From positions 64,427,754 through 64,491,753 of the forward strand of contig NC_061508.1 of the NCBI RefSeq assembly GCF_022539505.1: a stretch of 64,000 nucleotides of DNA. Direction: 5' to 3'. The stretch is from Lolium rigidum. Taxonomy: Eukaryota; Streptophyta; Magnoliopsida; Poales; Poaceae. The position numbers and the translations under genes were made by a program. Under the pieces are notes generated by a model. That model was given only the letters and a program-made list of their open reading frames with translations, had not been told where the DNA came from and searched no databases. Below are positions 1 through 11,069 of this stretch, one piece after another; position 1 is the stretch's first letter; every line of letters starts with the position of its first letter.

Positions 1-2
1 TC

Positions 3-782
3 ATCTCCTTCGGCGGCCACGACGTCTACGTCGCTACCGTCGCACCACCACGCTACCTGCGGCAGGTGCTGCGCTGCGCAAGCCCTCCTCCAGGAGCCGG
101 CACCAGCAGCGCTCTCGCCGACCCCTGCATCGTGCAAGTCATGGCGACCGGCGACGAGCAGCCCACCAAGTCCACGCGCATCCGCGGCCCCAACTTGGAG
201 CGCAACGTCGACGGACACGCGTCTGCATCAGGCGCGAAGCCGCCACCACCACCATCCCGGCTGGAAGAAGTCCGGGCGAAGTTGAGCACCCCGCTCACGA
301 CTGGCACCGACCCCACGACCGTCGAGGCGGACCTGGAGGCGCACCGCGTGCTCCTCCTCAAGCAGACCGAGGAGCTGGCTGCTGCCAAGCGCCAGTGGGA
401 AATCACCCAGCGCGAGTACAACCGCGCCCACGGCCTTACTCCAGGCGGCGACAACCCCAGCCAAGCCGGCCAGATCCGCCGCCGAGGCCGCGACCTAGGC
501 GCCGAGATCGACCGCGACGGCGCGGAAGCGCCGGCTCCGTCAACGGAGCTGCCCCTCTACAACACCCCCGACAAGAACATGCTCGCCGCGCAAGCCGCCG
601 CAGAAGAGCTGCGCGGCCTCGAAGGCGAAGAGTTACGCCGCCAGACCGAGCGGGTGGGCGAGGCTGGCTGGAGTCCGCCAACCGGCAGTCGAAAGACCCC
701 AGGTACGCCCAGGATCCCAGAGCTTCTCACGCTCGTGGTGCCGCAGGCAACGCCAGGGACACGGCCGAGTCCACCTCCCTAG
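3..782 (+). pseudogene. Gypsy gag-like fragment, open at left window edge
   Basis: The frame is open from the first bases of the window, so the 5' part lies outside. The visible protein is Pro-rich (five prolines near position 240), then charged and helical (HRVLLLKQTEELAAAKRQWE), then carries a gag-like block LPLYNTPDKNMLAAQAAAEEL followed by GLEGEELRRQTERV. That block resembles the N-terminal gag region of grass Ty3/gypsy elements as I know them. Around position 665 the homologous reading moves to another frame (ESANRQSKDPRYAQ), so a small indel has broken it. It is probably a dead structural-protein remnant. No protease, RT or integrase follows. Confidence 0.55.
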
Positions 783-857
783 CACCAAGCCGGCACAACG
801 ACTCCCGCGCTACGCACGCAAGCTCAAGCCGGACGAGCCGCCAGCCGCCCGCCCCCA

Positions 858-1310
858 ATGCGCCGAGAGCGAGGAGACGGGCCGGGCCGGGCTGCTGCCG
901 CCAAGCTAAAGGTGGCTGAGGGGGAGCTGACGCGGCTGCGCCTGCTTGAGGCTAACCATCTCAAGGAGCTTGCCGCCCTCAAGAAGGCTGAGGAGGAGAA
1001 GGTGGAGAGCCTGAGCAAGCGGCTGGAGGAGGTGGACAAGCAGCGGCTTGCGCTTCGCCAAGAGGTGACCGCTAAGTCCGACGAGCTGTCGGCCACCGCC
1101 AAGCGGTGGGTGGATGAGATTAGCCGGCTCGACCGCGGCTTGGCGGGTGAGTCCTTATATTTTTTTCTTTCCTTCCCCTTTGCCGAACCCGCCGTCTGAC
1201 GACGAGGAGGAGGAGGCAGAAGATGACGATGCGGAGGACACGCCCGAGGCGGATCCGGCGGCCGGCTCTGCCACTGCTCCTCCGACTGGTCCTGATCCAG
1301 CCGGCGCCTA
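858..1310 (+). pseudogene. Coiled-coil plus acidic-tail ORF remnant associated with the gypsy fragment
   Basis: The frame at 858-1199 gives a Leu/Glu/Lys-rich coiled coil with heptad-like spacing (LKELAALKKAEEEKVESL), ending in an RWVDEISRLDRGL block. A GTGAGT splice-donor-like sequence at 1146 follows directly. A second frame (about 1198-1310) then encodes an acidic run and an Ala/Pro-rich end. Such coiled-coil ORFs accompany grass gypsy elements. An intron joining the two parts is plausible, but I could not fix the acceptor. Bases 1311-1566 look like AT-rich 3' trailer sequence, with no gene seen. Confidence 0.4.
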
Positions 1311-1566
1311 GCTTTACCTGTCTTTCTTTCGCTTTTGCCAAGACGATTTGTTAAATCCCCGGGATGCCGGGTGAATATGTAAGACAATATTATTATGCTT
1401 TTATTAGAGCACAATTTAATGTGTTTGTTTAATCATTTGTGTGCCGGCTTGCTTTCTTCCGACTTGTTCGCTTTTTCCCATCCGCCCCACTCTTTGGCTG
1501 TGCCCTTGCCGATCGTACGTCCGACTTGCGGTCCGTCGCCGGATCAAGAGCGTGCCGCTGGGTGAG

Positions 1567-4500
1567 TGTGGGGCCCCGGACTTACCAGTCCAGAACTCCT
1601 GTTATGCATACAATTTCACGATCCCAAGATCATTCCATCGTGAATACATAACCGAACTGATACCAGATCATCATCCATTACAGTACCGGAATAATATTAA
1701 TACGGACGTCTTACATCATAGGCCAGCAAGGCCGAAGTTCAACAAACAACAGCGGAATTTATTTGACTTCAAACAGCGGTGGAACCCACGTCAGGCCTTT
1801 ACCCTACAGGCGGCTGACTGGGAGAGCGTCCTAGTTCGTGTCTTCGGCGTCGTAGTATTCTTCTTCGTAGTACTCCTCTTCAAAGTCTGGCCAAGTAAAT
1901 AGCCAGGACAACAATGCCAATGAGTACGTTTGAATGTACTCGCAAACCACCTTAGAGAGAAATAAAGGATATGCAATATGGCAGTAGCAAGGAACAGGCA
2001 CTAACTAAGGCGACAAAAAGCGAGAGAGAGTTTCTCTCGAGAATAAGATATCTTTATAACTTTGTTGAAAATCATTTTGAAAACAATTGTCATTTGAAGA
2101 CTAATAGGTAAGGGTGACCCAATTTATTTTCCCGGCCCTCGAAATGGCCAAAACAACTGTACCACTTTCCACCGTACCTCTCAGGTACATTTCCTCCAGT
2201 CCCACTGGCATTTTCCTGTACCTTCCCGGTACTTTTCCAAAAATCTTTTCTTTGAAAACATTTGTAAAACAAAAACTCTTCAGCGTAGGTATCATGCCTT
2301 CCCAACCGTCCATGACCGCGGACGCGGCTATTCAAATAGTTTTCACTCTGCAGAGGTTGTACACTTTCACCATAAGATCCGATAAATCCGCCGGGATCAT
2401 CCCTGGTTCACCAAGCGTCAAAACGCGAGGCTCGGATAACCGATCATAGTTTTTCGCTTGCTCGCCATAGCCTAAGACATGCCGCCTAGAGTTGTACCTC
2501 CCAACACCAGAGTCCGAGGGATCGTTTACCCAGGAGTAGCAAATTCCCCGACCAGCTCGACCCTCCGGAATGCCGCGACCAACTTCGGGGCATTATTCAA
2601 TGGGAGCTCATAGGTTATACCACTGCCATCGATACGCAATGGAAAGGCGTCCCCTGTGCGTCGGGGAGGCCACGGTCGATAGGTGTCCATGATCGGACTA
2701 CCCCTTACATTTGCAGGACCCAAACTATGGCGAGACAAACTACTACGCTACGCCCCGTGCCCACTTTGGGGTAATATGGTTGCACTGTCTAATTGGTCAG
2801 GTTAAGTACCCAAGGCACCGAAGTTTTCGAAAACCTTTTTATCTCCACTTTATTCCAGCAAAACTCACTTTTTCAAATCAGCTTTTCATTTTCAAACTCC
2901 CACTTGGGCAGGGCTACCCCATTCCAAGGTTTTCGAAAAAACATCTTTCTCGAAAACATTTTCCAAAAACTTTTCCACAAGGGCTCCCAACCTATAGTCC
3001 ATCTTTTCTTGAAAAATCGGCGACAAGGATGATGAGGTGATAAGCACCAAATCACTATTAAGATTTGGATCAGTAGGTTCAACAAGGGATGCACCCTAAG
3101 GGTGGGATAAGAAATCTCCGGGTGGCACGAACCACCGAAATAATAAATAAAAGACATGCACTTTATAAATCCTGTAGTAATGCAAGAAAAAGGTAGATGT
3201 AGGATCAGAGATGCATCAAGAGGTGGCTTGCCTTGATCAGCAAAGTGTCCCTGGCCTTCCTCTTCAATCCCTCCAAAGTCTCCTCCTTCTTCGTTTCCGG
3301 CGATGTTCGAATCTAGCGTCGCAAAAAGAAAAACAACAAGCCATACCCAATCAACAAACCACACCAGAATAATTCACACAAAAATTTGGGAAAATTACAG
3401 TATGTAAAGTTTTACTAATTCAAGCTACTGAAAGTGGTTTCACCCATTTATGATTTTTAAAACAAAAGATATGATTTTTGCAATTCCAGAATTGATGTAG
3501 GAACCATTTAAATGGTCTAAATCTTTCCGTATTCCATAAAAATGCATGCAGCATACCTACTGAAAGCTAATAACATGTAGAGCACACATGCACAAGAATC
3601 ACATGCAAATAATTATTTAAATAATTTAGAAAATTTAAATGACACAGAAACCAGAGCACACAAATAGCTAGGCCCACCAGTATCAGAGCATCACAAACCA
3701 GATCCAAGCACACCCCTGGCTATATAATGCTATTTGTGATCCAACCCCACTGATTTGACATTTTTCTGATTTGTAAAAGAATTTACAAAAATAAAATACC
3801 AAAAAGGTGCCCTGTTTCAGATATAATTCACCAGGCCTAATATACAACTCTAAAAATCATATCCTTTGGCACAGAAATACCCTATCATTATTTCTACCAG
3901 TAGCACTTGGTTTTGCCCCAAAAACATTTGTAGTTTTCAAAATAAAAATCAAAGAGTGACTCTCTGGACAGATTTTAATTTGTAAACCAAGGCAGATCCA
4001 GGAAGCTACTGCATGTCATTCCTATGCCAAAAGAAAGGTATTCACTTTTACTACACAGCAAACGTAACCTCATGCAGAAAGGTTTTATAAATCTAACACA
4101 ATAAATAAAATACACAATCAGATACTTTTTAGGTTTTTATTTCACAGCACATAATCATAGCACAAAATCACATGAATGAAATTATATGTGGTAGAGATTT
4201 CGTTCACGAGCACATAGCAATTTGAACCATCAAAATTGAGTCATCTATGAATTTACATGATTTCAAAAGCTACAGCATATATTACTGGCATATATTTTCT
4301 AATTTATAGAGAAAGGGGGCGTGGGCCGGAGCTGGCGGGGCGGCCCAGTTTGGCTCACTGGCCAGCCCGGCTGTGGCGAGGACGCGCGGGAGGCCAGGTT
4401 TGAATGCCGGAGACGTGGCGGGCCACGCTGGCGTCCCCGGGCCTCGGGTGATCCTGCATGCATCCGTTGGATTTCATCCAACGGTGCATGCCGCTTTCTT

Positions 4501-5361
4501 CCCGACGCGACGGGAGACGCAGCGCGAGAAACCCTATCGGACGGCGGGAGCTCGTGTGCTCACCTCGATGAGCAGCTGAGGGCGGGACCTGGCGCGTTGG
4601 AAGCGGAGGGATGAGGGCGTCCGAGTGGTGGTCGTGGCGGCCGGAACAGCAGCGACTCCTGCGGCGGTCGTCGTCGGCGTCGAAGGCGCAGTTCGGAACA
4701 GCGGCCGCTACGGGGAACCCTGGGACGAGAGAATGCATGCGTTAGAAGGAGGGGAGAAAGGAGCTTCCAGAGAGGGTGGTGGCGGCCGAGACAGAGACCT
4801 CCCGTCCAGCGTTCGACAGCGACGGCTACGGACGTCTGCTCGTCGGGGAAGCGTCTACGGGCGAACCTGGGCAGTAGGAAAGGTTGCATTAGATGATGGG
4901 AATAGAGGGGCTCCTGGGAGAAAGAAAAAGGGGAAAGACTGGCGACGATCCCGACGGCAACCTTCACCGGAAGTCCGCGAGCGTCGAGCTTGAACATGAC
5001 GAGCAGGGAGGAGAGGAGCTCCTCTCCACGAGGGAGATGAGCTGGTGGTGTGAGGGGGTTCTGGTGGCGAGAGGATTTGGACGGAGGAGCGCTGGGCCGT
5101 TTTATACCGTGCCGCGCGGTGCACGGTACACCCAGTCCGGCGAGTGCGAAGAAAGGTGGTGACAGCGGGGGATTGGCGGAGAGGGGCGGCGTGCTACGTG
5201 TCTGAGACACGGTGCCATGCCGTGGACGCACGCGCCCATCGTCTGCAGCGAGACAGCACGGCGACGACGCGATCTGTGACGCGTTCGACAGAAGGACGGG
5301 ACTGGGCGTCGACGATGGTGGCGTGCAGGGAGATGGGAGGGGACGGCGGTGTGCTTGTCGC
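1567..5361 (-). mobile_element. Truncated long gypsy LTR (relative of the solo LTR at 27082-31314)
   Basis: The left edge reads TGTGGGGCCCCGG, comparable to TGTCAACACCCGG at the left edge of the solo LTR. Internal blocks match that LTR in order. The clearest is the stretch around 2290-2410 (TCCATGACCGCGGACGCGGC), which aligns with 27690-27800. AT-rich sequence to about 4300 is followed by a GC-rich promoter-proximal part, as in the solo LTR. A minus-strand TATA box at 5099-5108 sets the orientation. The right (5') end is cut by the gypsy LTR starting at 5362, so no TGTAACATCCC terminus is present. ORFs inside are GC-rich shadows. Confidence 0.6.
5099..5108 (-). promoter_or_regulatory. TATA box of the truncated LTR
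   Basis: The minus strand reads GGTATAAAAC in a GC-rich setting. The solo LTR carries CTATAAAAG at the equivalent place, which supports a shared LTR core promoter. Confidence 0.5.
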
Positions 5362-6526
5362 TGTTGCGGTCAGAAACCCACCGGCGGGCAGCGACTGGCA
5401 ACACCGTAGAGCCGGGAACAACTAGGGCTGCGGCTGGCCCCAGTCCCTCAGAGCGACGGCCCGCAAAGCCTTCTGGTCACACGTCCGATGCTGTCGCAAG
5501 GGCGTGCCACCTGACCTATACCTGGTCAGGAAGGTGTTGGATGATGCCTCGCTTAGTTTCTTGCATGGCATACACGTAAACGTTAAATACGAGCCTCGGT
5601 CGGCTCTCGGGTTGTCTCGTGAATCGGCTCAAAGAGCCGATCCACCCATGATTCGTACGAGGTGCACGAATATATGGTGGTCCTGCTTGATCAAGATAAA
5701 GCTAATGCGATCTACGACGATTTAGGGTTTTCACCGCATAATCGGATCATCCTACTCACGATTGGGCCTCGCGCTCGCGTACGGTGATCGTAAGCCGATC
5801 CTAGACGGGGCCTAAAAACCAACACGAGGTTGATCCCCGGAACATCCTGTCTAGGGCTAGCAAACTACACCCTACACGCCGCTGGATCCTCCAACCCTTT
5901 GTAAGGCCTAACTATTGCGGATATTAAACTAATCCTTGAAGAACAAGGAGCAACCGTAACGGATCGGATCTACTAAACGATGATCAAGCGGGTGCCGCCC
6001 TACACCTAAGATAGGTGTAAGGGCGGCTAGATGTATAAGGGTTGCACTACGACAGCATATGATACGAAGAACAATGCTAACCCTAACACATCTAAGATAA
6101 CTACGTTGCTCGCCATCAAAAAGGCTTCAGCACGAGCAACGCATGAACAACGTAGACAAGCTTATGCTGCCTAGATCGCAAGATGCGATCTAGGCAGCAT
6201 GGTGCTTACCGGAAGAAACCCTCGAGACGAAGGAGTTGGCGATGCGCCGAGATTTGTTTGTGTTGAACGTTGGTTGTTGTTTATTCCATAAACCCTAGAT
6301 ACATATTTATAGTCCAGGGGACTTTCTAATTCAAGCGTGCACCTAACCGTGCACGGGTCAAACTCTATCTTCTACTCTAAGATACGACCTACTATATTAC
6401 AGATACACGGGCATGCTAGCCCAAACTTTGCATATAAGGCCGATTCACGTATTTCTTCCGTATATAATCTTTAAACTCATCTTGATCGCGGCCCACCTCT
6501 GACCTGGTCAAATTCCGGTGATAACA
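5362..6526 (-). mobile_element. LTR of gypsy copy A (3' LTR relative to its pol)
   Basis: The 1165-bp LTR begins TGTTGCGGTCAGAAACCCAC and ends TCCGGTGATAACA. It is homologous along its length to the LTRs of element F (33354-34530, 38597-39773). A minus-strand TATA box (CTATAAATA, 6304-6312) and a conserved hairpin (6164-6200) are present. The integrase remnant at 7720-8099 is on the minus strand, so this LTR is downstream of pol. The left flank is GTCGC. The right flank of the second LTR at 8803 is CATAG, so no target-site duplication closes this copy. Confidence 0.8.
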
Positions 6527-6730
6527 CATGCCCCCCTGGTTTTGGAATTGATAATTCCAAAATCACTCTGTTTTTTCCTCGTCGGGTCATGTCATGGCAG
6601 AGCAGAACCGTCGCAGCATTCCTCATCATGATGCCCTGTCTTCTAAACTATTCCGCGTGATTTGACCGCTGTCTCTGGGCACCGCCTCCTCGGAAACTGC
6701 TGTGGCATTGAATTTCTACTATAGCCCCTT

Positions 6731-6738
6731 TATTTAAA
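6731..6738 (+). promoter_or_regulatory. TATA-like box of the antisense acidic ORF (copy A)
   Basis: TATTTAAA lies about 80 bp before the ATG at 6818. Element F has a similar TATTTAG (34729-34735) about 70 bp before its ATG. The shared position suggests a private core promoter for the antisense gene rather than read-through from the LTR. Confidence 0.4.
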
Positions 6739-6817
6739 CGCCCTAAGCAGTTTGCCACTTCATCCCTTTGCTCTGTTCTGGCCATCGGCACCCAAGAACC
6801 CCCAATATCCCGTAGCC

Positions 6818-7285
6818 ATGTCTTCCTCTTCTTCCTCCTCCACCTCGTCGGTCTTCTCTGACTCTTCCTCATCTCGCGAGCCAACGCCGGAGTGGGGCTC
6901 GTTGGCGGCGCACGACATTCTCGCCCCGACGACGTGGGACAAAGAGGAACATGATTCCTCCATCTGGTCTGAGGATGACAAATCCCTGACCGATGGAGAG
7001 GGTGACCTTCAATTCCTCGTTGAAGGGGAAGAGGAGGCGGAGAGCGAGGACGACCACTTCTCCTGGGACGATTTCACCTCCTCCGAGGAAGACGCGGAGG
7101 AGGACGACGATGACTCCCTTGAAGGTTACCCACCGGCAAAGCGCCTCCGCACCTGGTGGGACAACGACAGCGATGACGATGATGAGGAAGATGAGGCTCC
7201 CGTAGAAGGCTACGGAAGCTCCGATGAGGAGTCTATCAGCAGCTGCGCCGGAGGCAACGACGATGAGGGCAGCAACGGCCCCTAG
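6818..7285 (+). CDS. Antisense acidic Ser/Asp/Glu-rich protein of gypsy copy A
   Basis: A 155-aa intact ORF starts at the first ATG, after a TATA-like box. The protein opens with a poly-Ser stretch. A more conserved segment (residues ~20-45, including HDILAPTTWDKEEHDS) follows, then acidic runs, a short basic patch PPAKRLR at about residue 108, and a Gly/Asn-rich end. It is predicted to be largely disordered, and I recognise no enzymatic fold. The paralogue in element F (34803-35323) keeps the same order of blocks, so the ORF is a constant part of this family. It runs opposite to gag-pol and sits between pol and the 3' LTR, like the additional antisense ORFs described in some plant gypsy elements. 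The function is unknown. An acidic regulator or a histone/nucleic-acid-mimic role is only speculation. Confidence 0.6.
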   Translation: MSSSSSSSTSSVFSDSSSSREPTPEWGSLAAHDILAPTTWDKEEHDSSIWSEDDKSLTDGEGDLQFLVEGEEEAESEDDHFSWDDFTSSEEDAEEDDDDSLEGYPPAKRLRTWWDNDSDDDDEEDEAPVEGYGSSDEESISSCAGGNDDEGSNGP

Positions 7286-7719
7286 ATTAGGGATCAGTAG
7301 TAGTAGTTGGCTTTTGCCCTCCTCTTCCCCGAGCAATCGGCTTTTCTTTGTAAGAAATCCCTCTATTAATGAAGAAAATATTCCTCAATTAATTTCGCTT
7401 CCTTGTCGACTTTGCCGATCGCCGAATGGAGTCGCCGTACAACGAGCCGATAGCAGGACATCGTCTCGCATTGCGATCTGAGGCCAAGCTGTTGCCTAAC
7501 CACGCGGTCCAACAGGCCTCACCAGGCCTAAATTTCGTCAAACCATCAGATTGAATTCATATCATGACTTCTGGTCTGAACCAATTCCGTTAACTTGCTA
7601 ATTTGAGCTTATTCCTCTAGAGTCGATATCAGCGTATCGGCTTTGCTATTCTGAAGTCGACGCCTGTGCATCGGCTGTGATTTCTTTTTACTGGCCGATT
7701 TAAAATCGGCCTCCATACC
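7286..7719. repeat. Non-coding spacer with GCCGAT/ATCGGC motifs
   Basis: This spacer lies between the antisense ORF and the end of pol. It holds at least six GCCGAT or ATCGGC hexamers, including the mini-hairpin GCCGATTTAAAATCGGC near 7693. The same signature is much stronger in element F. No gene was seen here. Confidence 0.5.
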
Positions 7720-8099
7720 TTACTGCCCATCATCCCACATGCTTGGGAAATACTTCTTGAGGTGTTGACCATTGACGGCTACTGGGAACTTCTCGCCGTC
7801 CAACTCTTCCAACATGTATGCATTACCCTTCAAGGCCTGGACGACTTTGTACGGACCGTGCCAATTAGGAGACCATTTGCCATATGCCTTGTCCCTGGTT
7901 CCTAATGGCAACACAGCTTCCCATACTAGATCACCAACTTGAAATTCCTTTGGTCTAACCTTCTTATTGTAGGCACGGGCTACCGTGGCTTTGTTCTCCT
8001 TAATCTTCTCCAACGACCAAAGCCTAAGTTCTGTTGCGTCCTCAATAGTGTCACTCATCAGAGCTGCGTATTCTTCCGCTGTCAGATCATTCTGAAACG
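7720..8099 (-). pseudogene. Gypsy integrase C-terminal fragment (copy A)
   Basis: The minus-strand frame ends with a stop at 7720 and is open back to 8099, where a nested insertion cuts it. It encodes the familiar tail of plant gypsy integrases: a helical segment (ATELRLWSLEKIKENKATVA), then YNKKVRPKEFQVGDLVW, then KWSPNWHGPYKVVQ and a final AYMLEELDGEKFP block. In the family this region follows the DDE core and contacts chromatin or DNA. The catalytic core, RT and RNase H are missing. The minus orientation shows that the LTR at 5362 is the 3' LTR and that the acidic ORF is antisense. Confidence 0.8.
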
Positions 8100-8214
8100 T
8101 GTCGTGGTATCGTCACGGCATATGCCATAGGGTGGCTAATCGAAGGGGCCCCTGAGAGATCTCACGGCGGTATCCGGAAGCGGGTATGGGCACGAGCGAC
8201 ACGGCGACGTACCC
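8100..8214 (+). mobile_element. Start of an unresolved nested LTR, running into the assembly gap
   Basis: At 8100 the integrase frame stops matching. TGTCGTGGTATCGTCACGGC begins here, resembling LTR starts of Triticeae retrotransposons as I remember them. Only 115 bp are visible before the Ns, so the family is uncertain. Confidence 0.4.
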
Positions 8215-8314
8215 NNNNNNNNNNNNNNNNNNNNNNNNNNNNNNNNNNNNNNNNNNNNNNNNNNNNNNNNNNNNNNNNNNNNNNNNNNNNNNNNNNNNNN
8301 NNNNNNNNNNNNNN
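8215..8314. other. Assembly gap of 100 N
   Basis: There are exactly 100 Ns, the usual placeholder for a gap of unknown size. The flanks do not belong together, since a nested LTR start is on the left and a gypsy LTR interior on the right. Confidence 0.98.
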
Positions 8315-8803
8315 GTTGCACTACGTAAGCATGCTTAAACGAAGAACAATGCTAACCCTAACACATCTAATGATAACTACGTTGCTCGCCATCAAAAGCG
8401 CTTCGATACGAGCAACGCATGAACAACGTGGGGCTTGTGCTGCCTAGATCGCAAGATGCGATCTAGGCAGCATGTCGCTACCCGATAGAAACCCTCGAGA
8501 CGAAGGAGTTGGCGATGCGCCGAGATTGGTTTGTTTTTGGGGTTGAACGTGAGTTGTTGTTTATTCCATAAACCCTAGATACATATTTATAGTCCAGCGG
8601 ACTTTCTAATGTGGGCGTGCACTAAACCGTGCACGACTAAGATTCTATCTCTAAAATACGATCTAACATGTTACAGATACACGGGCAATTAAGCCCAACT
8701 TGGTATAAAAGGCCGATCCACATACTTCTTCTATATATATATTTCTTCACACCCATCTTCGATCGCGGCCCACCTCTGACTTGGTCAAATTCTGGTGATA
8801 ACA
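8315..8803 (-). mobile_element. Partial LTR of the A/F gypsy family, right of the gap
   Basis: It matches the last ~490 bp of the F-type LTR, including the hairpin at 8438-8472 and the terminus TCTGGTGATAACA. Near the gap its sequence (CTACGTAAGCATGCTTAAAC) equals element F rather than the LTR at 5362, which reads CTACGACAGCATATGATAC. It may therefore be the end of another insertion hidden in the gap. It interrupts element C at 8804. Confidence 0.75.
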
Positions 8804-11069
8804 CATAGAGTAATATAACAAGTGCAATATGCAAGTATGTAGGAATCAATGCACAGTTCACACAAGTGTTTGCTTCTTGAGGTGGAGAGAAATAGGTGAA
8901 CTGACTCAACAATAAAAGTAAAAGAAAGGTCCTTCGCAGAGGAAAGCATCGATTGCTATATTTGTGCTAGAGCTTTTATTTTGAAAACATGAAACAATTT
9001 TGTCAACGGTAGTAATAAAGCATATGTATCATGTAAATTATATCTTACAAGTTGCAAGCCTCATTCATAGTATACTAATAGTGCCCGCACCTTGTCCTAA
9101 TTAGCTTGGACTACCGAGATCATCGCAATACACATGTTTTAACCAAGTGTCACAATGGGGTACCTCCATGCCGCCTGTACAAAGGTCTAAGGAGAAAGCT
9201 CGCATTTTGGATTTCTCGCTTTTGATTATTCTCAACTTAGACATCCATACCGGGACAACATGGACAACAGATAATGGACTCCTCTTTAATGCATAAGCAT
9301 GTGGCAACGATTAGTGTTCTCATATGAGATTGAGTATATATGTCCAAAACTGAAACTTCCACCATGATTCATGGCTTTAGTTAGCGGCCCAATGTTCTTC
9401 TCTAACAATATGCATGCTCCAACCATTAAGGTGGTAGATCTCTCTTACTTCAGACAAGACGGACATGCATAGCAACTCACATGATATTTAACAAAGAGTA
9501 GTTGATGGCGTCCCCAGGAACATGGTTATCGCACAACAAGCAACTTAATAAGAGATAAAGTGCATAAGTACATATTCAATACCACAATAGTTTTTAAGCT
9601 ATTTGTCCCATGAGCTATATATTGCAAAGGTAAAGAATGGAAATTTTAAAGGTAGCACTCAAGCAATTTACTTTGGAATGGCGGAGAAATACCATGTAGT
9701 AGGTAGGTATGGTGGACACAAATGGCATAGTGGTTGCCTCAAGGATTTGGATGCATGAGAAGTATCCCCTCTCGATACAAGGTTTAGGCTAGCAAGGTTA
9801 TTTGAAACAAACACAAGGATGAACCGGTGCAGCAAAACTCACATAAAAGACATATTGTAAACATTATAAGACTCTACACCGTCTTTCTTGTTGTTTAAAA
9901 CTCAATACTAGAAATTATCTAGACTTTAGAGAGACCAAATATGCAAACCAAATTAGCAAGCTCTAGGTGTTTCTTCATTAATAGGTGCAAAGTATATGAT
10001 GCAAGAGCTTAAACATGAGCACAACAATTGCCAAGTATCAAATTATTCAAGACATTTTAGAGTTACTACATGTAGCATTTCCCGATTCCAACCATATAAC
10101 AATTTAACGACGAAGATTCAACCTTCGCCATGAATACTATGAGTAAAGCCTAAGGACATACTTGTCCATATGCAACAGCGGAGCGTGTCTCTCTCCCACA
10201 CAATGAATGCTAGGATCCATTTTATTCAAACAAAACAAAAAACAAAAACAAACCGACGCTCCAAGCAAAGTACATAAGATGTGACGGAATAAAAATATAG
10301 TTTCAGGGGAGGAACCTGATAATGTTGTCGATGAAGAAGGGGATGCCTTGGGCATCCCCAAGCTTAGACGCTTGAGTCTTCTTAAAATATGCAGGGGTGA
10401 ACCACCGGGGCATCCCCAAGCTTAGAGCTTTCACTCTCCTTGATCATATTGCATCATTCTCCTCTCTTGATCCTTGAAAACTTCCTCCACACCAAACTCG
10501 AAACAACTCATTAGAGGGTTAGTGTACAATAAAAATTAACATGTTCAGAGGTGACATAATCATTCTTAACACTTCTGTACATTTCATAAAGCTACTTGGA
10601 CATTAATGGATCAAAGAAATTCATCCAACATAGCAAAAGAGGCAATGCGAAATAAAAGGCAGAATCTGTCAAAACAGAACAGTCCGTAAAGATGGATTTT
10701 ATTGAGGCACCAGACTTGCTCAAATGAAAATTCCCAAATTGAATGAAAGTTGCGTACATATCTGAGGATCGCGCACGTAAATTGGCATAATTTTCTGAGC
10801 TACCTACAGAGAGGCAGGTCGGAATTCGTGACAGCAAAGAAATCTGTTACTGCGCAGCAATCCAAATCTAGTATTAACTTTACTATCAAAGACTTTACTT
10901 GGCACAACAAAGCACAAAACTAAGATAAGGAGAGGTTGCTACAGTAGTAAACAACTTCCAAGACTCAAATATAAAACAAAAATACTGTAGTAAAAACATG
11001 GGCTGTCTCCCATAAGCGCTTTTCTTTAACGCCTTTCAGCTAGGCGCAGAAAGTGTGTATCAAGTGTTA
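8804..11069 (-). mobile_element. Non-coding 3' internal region of Athila-like element C
   Basis: No gene is seen in 2.3 kb. The sequence is the reverse complement, with divergence, of the internal region of element B. For example, 9780-9900 corresponds to about 52790-52950, and 10330-10430 (GGGGATGCCTTGGGCATCCC) to about 52270-52360. This region lies between gag and the 3' LTR of a non-autonomous element. The 3' LTR itself is missing because the F-type LTR at 8803 cuts in. Confidence 0.7.

Noticed and set aside
4299..5425. Multiple GC-rich ORFs on both strands
   Set aside because: All lie in the promoter-side part of a long LTR. None has a domain, and similar ORFs are absent from the related solo LTR.
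5362..8803. Copy A as one complete LTR retrotransposon
   Set aside because: The flanking 5-mers differ (GTCGC and CATAG), the second LTR is closer to element F, and a gap lies between them.
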